Below, piece after piece: positions 61,295 through 64,000 of a DNA stretch of 64,000 bases (positions are counted from its first letter, which is position 1; each line of letters begins with the position of its first letter). The position numbers and the translations under genes were made by a program. Source of the DNA: Falsiroseomonas sp051859025. Its GTDB lineage: Bacteria > Pseudomonadota > Alphaproteobacteria > Acetobacterales > Acetobacteraceae. Below the pieces are notes generated by a model that was given only the letters and a program-made list of their open reading frames with translations, did no database searches and was not told where the DNA came from. Location of the stretch: contig NZ_JBHYGL010000011.1 of the NCBI RefSeq assembly GCF_051859025.1, positions 1 through 64,000 of the forward strand. Direction: 5' to 3'.

Positions 61295-61312
61295 TTATAT
61301 GACATCATACAA
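61295..61312. promoter_or_regulatory. GntR-type operator dyad upstream of dctP
   Basis: TTATATGA-CA-TCATACAA is an 18-bp dyad with one mismatch between the arms. It lies 44 nt before the dctP ATG and overlaps the proposed -10 box. Its form resembles operators of FCD-type GntR regulators of hexuronate genes; the regulator is not nearby. Confidence 0.6.
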
Positions 61313-61334
61313 CCAGCGGGCAGCGGCTTGTCAA
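61304..61334 (-). promoter_or_regulatory. Possible sigma70 promoter for the uronate operon
   Basis: The minus strand has TTGACA (61334-61329), a 19-nt spacer and TATGAT (61309-61304). The boxes are close to consensus, but the spacer is 1-2 nt longer than optimal. The -10 lies inside the dyad operator. Confidence 0.45.
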
Positions 61335-61423
61335 ATGCGGCACCTGCGGCCTGGCCGGGGAACGGAACCCGCCGCCGCGCGCTGTCCTGCGATGGGCGCC
61401 CGCGGTGGGCGGAGGATGGCAGC

Positions 61424-61579
61424 ATGGACCGGGAAGACGAGATCGAGGAAGCGGAGGAGAACGAGGTGCCGCTGGTGCCCGCCGCCGCCGTGGGCTTTCT
61501 CCTGTACCCCTGGGCTGTCCAGCTCATCCTGGCCGTCCCGCCGGCGAATGACCAGGGCGAGGCCAAGCCGCCCCGCTGA
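61424..61579 (+). CDS. Small acidic membrane protein, hypothetical
   Basis: A 51-residue peptide: an acidic N-terminus (MDREDEIEEAEENEVP), one hydrophobic helix (LVPAAAVGFLLYPWAVQLILAV) and a short polar tail. GGAGG lies about 9 nt upstream of the ATG. I recognise no family. It lies between the divergent uronate operon and the amidase gene. Confidence 0.5.
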   Translation: MDREDEIEEAEENEVPLVPAAAVGFLLYPWAVQLILAVPPANDQGEAKPPR

Positions 61580-61641
61580 GGGTTGCGCCGCGCCCCCGTC
61601 CTGCGCAGCATCCCGCGTCACTTCCGCGGGATTCCGTCAGC

Positions 61642-62991
61642 ATGCCCTTCCCCACCATCGCCGAGGCCGCCACTTCCCTCGCCGCCGGGCGCACCACGTC
61701 GCGGGCCCTGGTGGAGGAGGCGCTGGCCCGAATCGCGGATCCCCAGGGGGAGGGCGAGCGGGCCTTCATGGTGGTCCAGGCCGACCGGGCCCTCGCCGCC
61801 GCCGATGCCATGGATGCGCTGCGCCAGGCCGGCCGCGCCCCCAGCCCCTATGCCGGCATCCCGATCAGCATCAAGGATCTGTATGACGAGGCCGGGCAGG
61901 TCACGCGTGGCGGCTCCGTCGCGCTGGATCGCGCGGCACCGGCCACTGCCACCGCGCCCTCCGTCGCCAGGCTGCAGCGCGCGGGCTTCGTGGTGCTGGG
62001 CCGTACCACCATGGTGGAATTCGCCTTCTCCGGCCTAGGCGTGAACCCGCATCACGGCACGCCGCGCAGCCCCTGGGACCGCGCGACGGGGCGACTGCCG
62101 GGCGGGTCGTCCTCCGGCGCCGCGGTCGCCACCGCGGATGGCATGGGCTTCGCGGGCCTGGGGTCCGATACCGGCGGGTCCTGCCGCATCCCGGCGGCCC
62201 TATGCGGCATCGTCGGCTGGAAGCCGACGGCGAAGCGCGTGACGCTGGAGGGGACGCTGCCGCTCTCCTTCTCCCTCGACAGCCTCGGGCCCCTCGCCCG
62301 CAGCGTCGAATGCTGCGCCATCATCGATGGCTTCATGGCGGGCGCGGAATCGGCGCCGCCCATCGCGCCGCTATCCGTCGCGGGGCTGCGCCTTGGCGTG
62401 CTGCAGGGCTATGTGACGGGGGATTGGGATGCGGGGGTGACGGCGGCGTTCGAACGCGCGCTCTCCGCCCTGTCGGCCGCCGGGGCGCATGTCTCGCCGC
62501 TCGATGTGCCGGAGCTTGCCGACATCCCGAAGGCCAATGCCCGCGGCACCTTCGCGGCCAGCGAGGCCTATGCCTGGCACCGCGACCTGATCGAGCAGGA
62601 GGGCCATCGCTACGACCCGCGCATCCTCGGTCGCATCAAGGGTGGTGCGAAGATGATCGCGGCGGACTACATCCTGCTGATGCAGGAACGCGCGCGCATC
62701 ATCGCGGCCTTCGCGGCGCGGACCGCGGGCTTCGATGCAGTGGTGATGCCGACCTGCCCGCTGATCCCCCCCGCCATCGCGGCGGTGGAGGACGAGGCCG
62801 AGTATGGCCGCATCAACATGCTGCTGCTGCGGAACACCACGGTCGGCAACTTCCTCGATCGTTGCGGCATTTCCATTCCCTGTCACCGGCCAGGCGAGGC
62901 GCCGGTGGGCTTCATGCTGATGGGGGAACACATGGGTGATGCGAAGCTGTTCAGCGTGGCGAAGGCGGTGGAGGCGGTGTTGGGATCTTGA
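61642..62991 (+). CDS. Amidase signature family hydrolase
   Basis: A 449-residue amidase. The Ser-cisSer-Lys triad is visible: Lys in GIPISIKDLYDEAG, Ser in GRLPGGSSSGAAVA and the nucleophile Ser in GSDTGGSCRIPAALCGIVGWKPT. It cleaves a C-N bond of an unknown amide; GatA is unlikely because gatBC are absent and the length is short. The stop overlaps the TTG start of the cupin gene (TTGA). Confidence 0.88.
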   Translation: MPFPTIAEAATSLAAGRTTSRALVEEALARIADPQGEGERAFMVVQADRALAAADAMDALRQAGRAPSPYAGIPISIKDLYDEAGQVTRGGSVALDRAAPATATAPSVARLQRAGFVVLGRTTMVEFAFSGLGVNPHHGTPRSPWDRATGRLPGGSSSGAAVATADGMGFAGLGSDTGGSCRIPAALCGIVGWKPTAKRVTLEGTLPLSFSLDSLGPLARSVECCAIIDGFMAGAESAPPIAPLSVAGLRLGVLQGYVTGDWDAGVTAAFERALSALSAAGAHVSPLDVPELADIPKANARGTFAASEAYAWHRDLIEQEGHRYDPRILGRIKGGAKMIAADYILLMQERARIIAAFAARTAGFDAVVMPTCPLIPPAIAAVEDEAEYGRINMLLLRNTTVGNFLDRCGISIPCHRPGEAPVGFMLMGEHMGDAKLFSVAKAVEAVLGS

Positions 62992-63317
62992 ACCCGAACC
63001 CTCGTTTCGGCGCGCTTGGCGCCGGTGCCACGGCGCGTGAGGGTGGCGAGGCCGTTGCCACGCTGCTGGCGGAGAAGGGCGTGACGGTGGAGCGCATCGC
63101 CAGCCGCCGCGCCGCCAGCCCTGCCGGCTTCTGGTATGACCAGCCCGCGACGGAGTTCGTGCTGCTGGTGGCCGGGGAGGCTGCGCTGGCCTTCGATGAT
63201 GGCAGCGAGCGGAAGATGGTGGCCGGCGACTGGGCCGTGCTGCCCGCCCATTGCCGCCACCGCGTCGCCTGGACCAGCGAGGCAGCGCTGTGGCTGGCCG
63301 TGCATCTGCCGGGTTGA
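62988..63317 (+). CDS. Small cupin domain protein
   Basis: A 109-residue single cupin. FVLLVAGEAALAFDDG and DWAVLPAHCRHRVAW are cupin motifs 1 and 2; the usual first histidines are absent, while His of CRHRV remains, so metal binding is doubtful. The TTG start is coupled to the amidase stop. It may act on or sense the amidase product; function unknown. Confidence 0.75.
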   Translation: MNPNPRFGALGAGATAREGGEAVATLLAEKGVTVERIASRRAASPAGFWYDQPATEFVLLVAGEAALAFDDGSERKMVAGDWAVLPAHCRHRVAWTSEAALWLAVHLPG

Positions 63318-63386
63318 TTGAAGACGGTCCAGGGCTGGTTCGGCCCTGGCGGTAGGGGTCTGGGGAAGGCAGCACCTTCCCCAGCA
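63318..63386 (-). repeat. Family A 3'-end hairpin element, copy 4 (after eutC)
   Basis: Read from the eutC stop on the minus strand: TGCTGGGGAAGGTGCTGCCTTCCCCAG forms hairpin 1, followed by GCCAGGGCCGAACCAGCCCTGGACCGTC as hairpin 2. Same order and orientation as copies 1-3. It fills the converging gap between the cupin gene and eutC. Confidence 0.75.
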
Positions 63387-64000
63387 TCACTCGATCAACG
63401 TCGATGCCTGGCCTTCCAGCGCCGCCGGCTGCTCATCCTTCAGCCCCACCCCGGTCAGCCCCAGCCGCCTGGCCGCCGCCACCAGCCACAGCAGCTTCGC
63501 CGCCGCATTGGCTGGCGAAATCCCGCCCGGCCGGATGTTGCTGATGCAGTTGCGTTCCGCGTCGTTGCGCCCGGCCCGCGGCGCATGGGTCAGATAGATG
63601 CCCATGCTGTCGAGGGATGAGAGCCCCGGCCTTTCCCCGATCAGCACCGCGACCATGGCCGCCCCCAGTGCCTGGCCGATATCGTCGCCGATCGCGACCC
63701 GCGCCTGCGTCGCGATGACCGGCGGCGCCACATCCCACCCCGCGCGCTGCAACCCCGGCACCAGCGCTGCCAGCAGCGGCGCCGTTTGCGCCTGTACGCC
63801 GCTGGCGCAGAGCCCATCCGCCACCACGATCGCGAAGCATCCCGGCCGCGGTGCCAGTTGCGTGCCCTCCGCCAGGCACCGCCCGAGATCCGGCCGCAGC
63901 AGGTAGCTGCGCCGGTCCCGCGCCGCGGAGGCAACGACCTGGGCACCCGGCAGCGCCGTCTGCAAGGCTGGCACGTCCAGCGCCGACCACACCGCATCGC
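63387..64000 (-). CDS. eutC: Ethanolamine ammonia-lyase small subunit EutC (5' end outside window)
   Basis: About 204 C-terminal residues of EutC; the frame is open to the window edge. RRSYLLRPDLGRCLAEG, IVVADGLCASGVQAQTAPLL, IATQARVAIGDDIGQALGAAMVAVLIGERPGLSSLDSMGIYLTHAPR and CISNIRPGGISP match EutC, including the B12-contact region. With EutB it cleaves ethanolamine to acetaldehyde and ammonia using adenosylcobalamin. eutB should lie just upstream beyond 64000. The GTG at 63992 is internal and not the true start. Confidence 0.9.
   Translation of the reverse strand, partial: DAVWSALDVPALQTALPGAQVVASAARDRRSYLLRPDLGRCLAEGTQLAPRPGCFAIVVADGLCASGVQAQTAPLLAALVPGLQRAGWDVAPPVIATQARVAIGDDIGQALGAAMVAVLIGERPGLSSLDSMGIYLTHAPRAGRNDAERNCISNIRPGGISPANAAAKLLWLVAAARRLGLTGVGLKDEQPAALEGQASTLIE

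Overview
The window is one contiguous stretch of GC-rich (roughly 70 %) chromosome from an alphaproteobacterium, most probably a pigmented Acetobacteraceae member of the Roseomonas type. This is inferred from the fused BcsA-BcsB cellulose synthase and the bcsZ/bcsH-like/bcsD set typical of acetic acid bacteria, the many Bug-type solute-binding proteins, a squalene-derived carotenoid cluster, and an EcfG-type (alphaproteobacterial general stress) promoter. I see no insertion sequence, prophage, integrase, CRISPR array or rRNA. Genes are dense, and many neighbours overlap by ATGA, GTGA or TGATG.

Layout. (1) 83-12443, minus strand: a complete crystalline-cellulose operon, transcribed bcsZ, bcsH/P-like, bcsQ, bcsAB (fusion), bcsC, bcsD. 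(2) 12570-24007: housekeeping and envelope genes (Xaa-Pro aminopeptidase, DUF1127, prmA, uvrD, pentapeptide-repeat lipoprotein, BASS-like permease, a Bug protein, metF, mlaA, mlaC). (3) 24119-34543: GNAT, ettA, enoyl-CoA hydratase and class III CoA transferase, then gntR and a full tripartite tricarboxylate transporter (bug, tctB, tctA), then an HWE-type sensor kinase. (4) 34652-40771: histidine phosphatase, two GSTs, Bug protein, FAH-family hydrolase, endonuclease V, DUF423, an RlmM-like methyltransferase and tRNA-Leu(UAA). (5) 40844-51092, minus strand: a carotenoid cluster reading crtN, crtP, acyltransferase, glycosyltransferase, a fused hpnC-hpnD, hpnE and an aldehyde dehydrogenase. (6) 51150-55689: acyl-CoA dehydrogenase, MSOX-like flavoenzyme, and a two-gene stress operon encoding a DUF5872 protein and a DUF3140/histone-H1-like fusion. 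(7) 55814-61251, minus strand: an oxidative hexuronate operon (dctP, terminator, dctQ, dctM, SMP-30 lactonase, udh, mutarotase). (8) 61424-64000: small membrane protein, amidase, cupin, and the 3' part of eutC, cut by the window edge.

How the genes work together. The bcs operon holds everything needed for synthesis, export and ordering of cellulose fibres, with c-di-GMP control through the PilZ domain. The carotenoid cluster mirrors the staphyloxanthin gene set (desaturase, oxidase, glycosyltransferase, acyltransferase, aldehyde dehydrogenase), but its C30 precursor comes from the HpnC/HpnD/HpnE squalene route instead of CrtM. The TRAP operon imports uronates, which mutarotase, uronate dehydrogenase and lactonase oxidise to aldarate. 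The DUF5872-DUF3140/H1 pair sits behind a perfect GGAAC-N16-CGTT promoter.

Two families of dispersed 3'-end hairpin elements were found. Family A starts 3-6 nt after the stop codon of four unrelated genes. Family B follows mlaC and tRNA-Leu. Both keep a fixed orientation relative to the gene they follow, so they behave like species-specific terminators.
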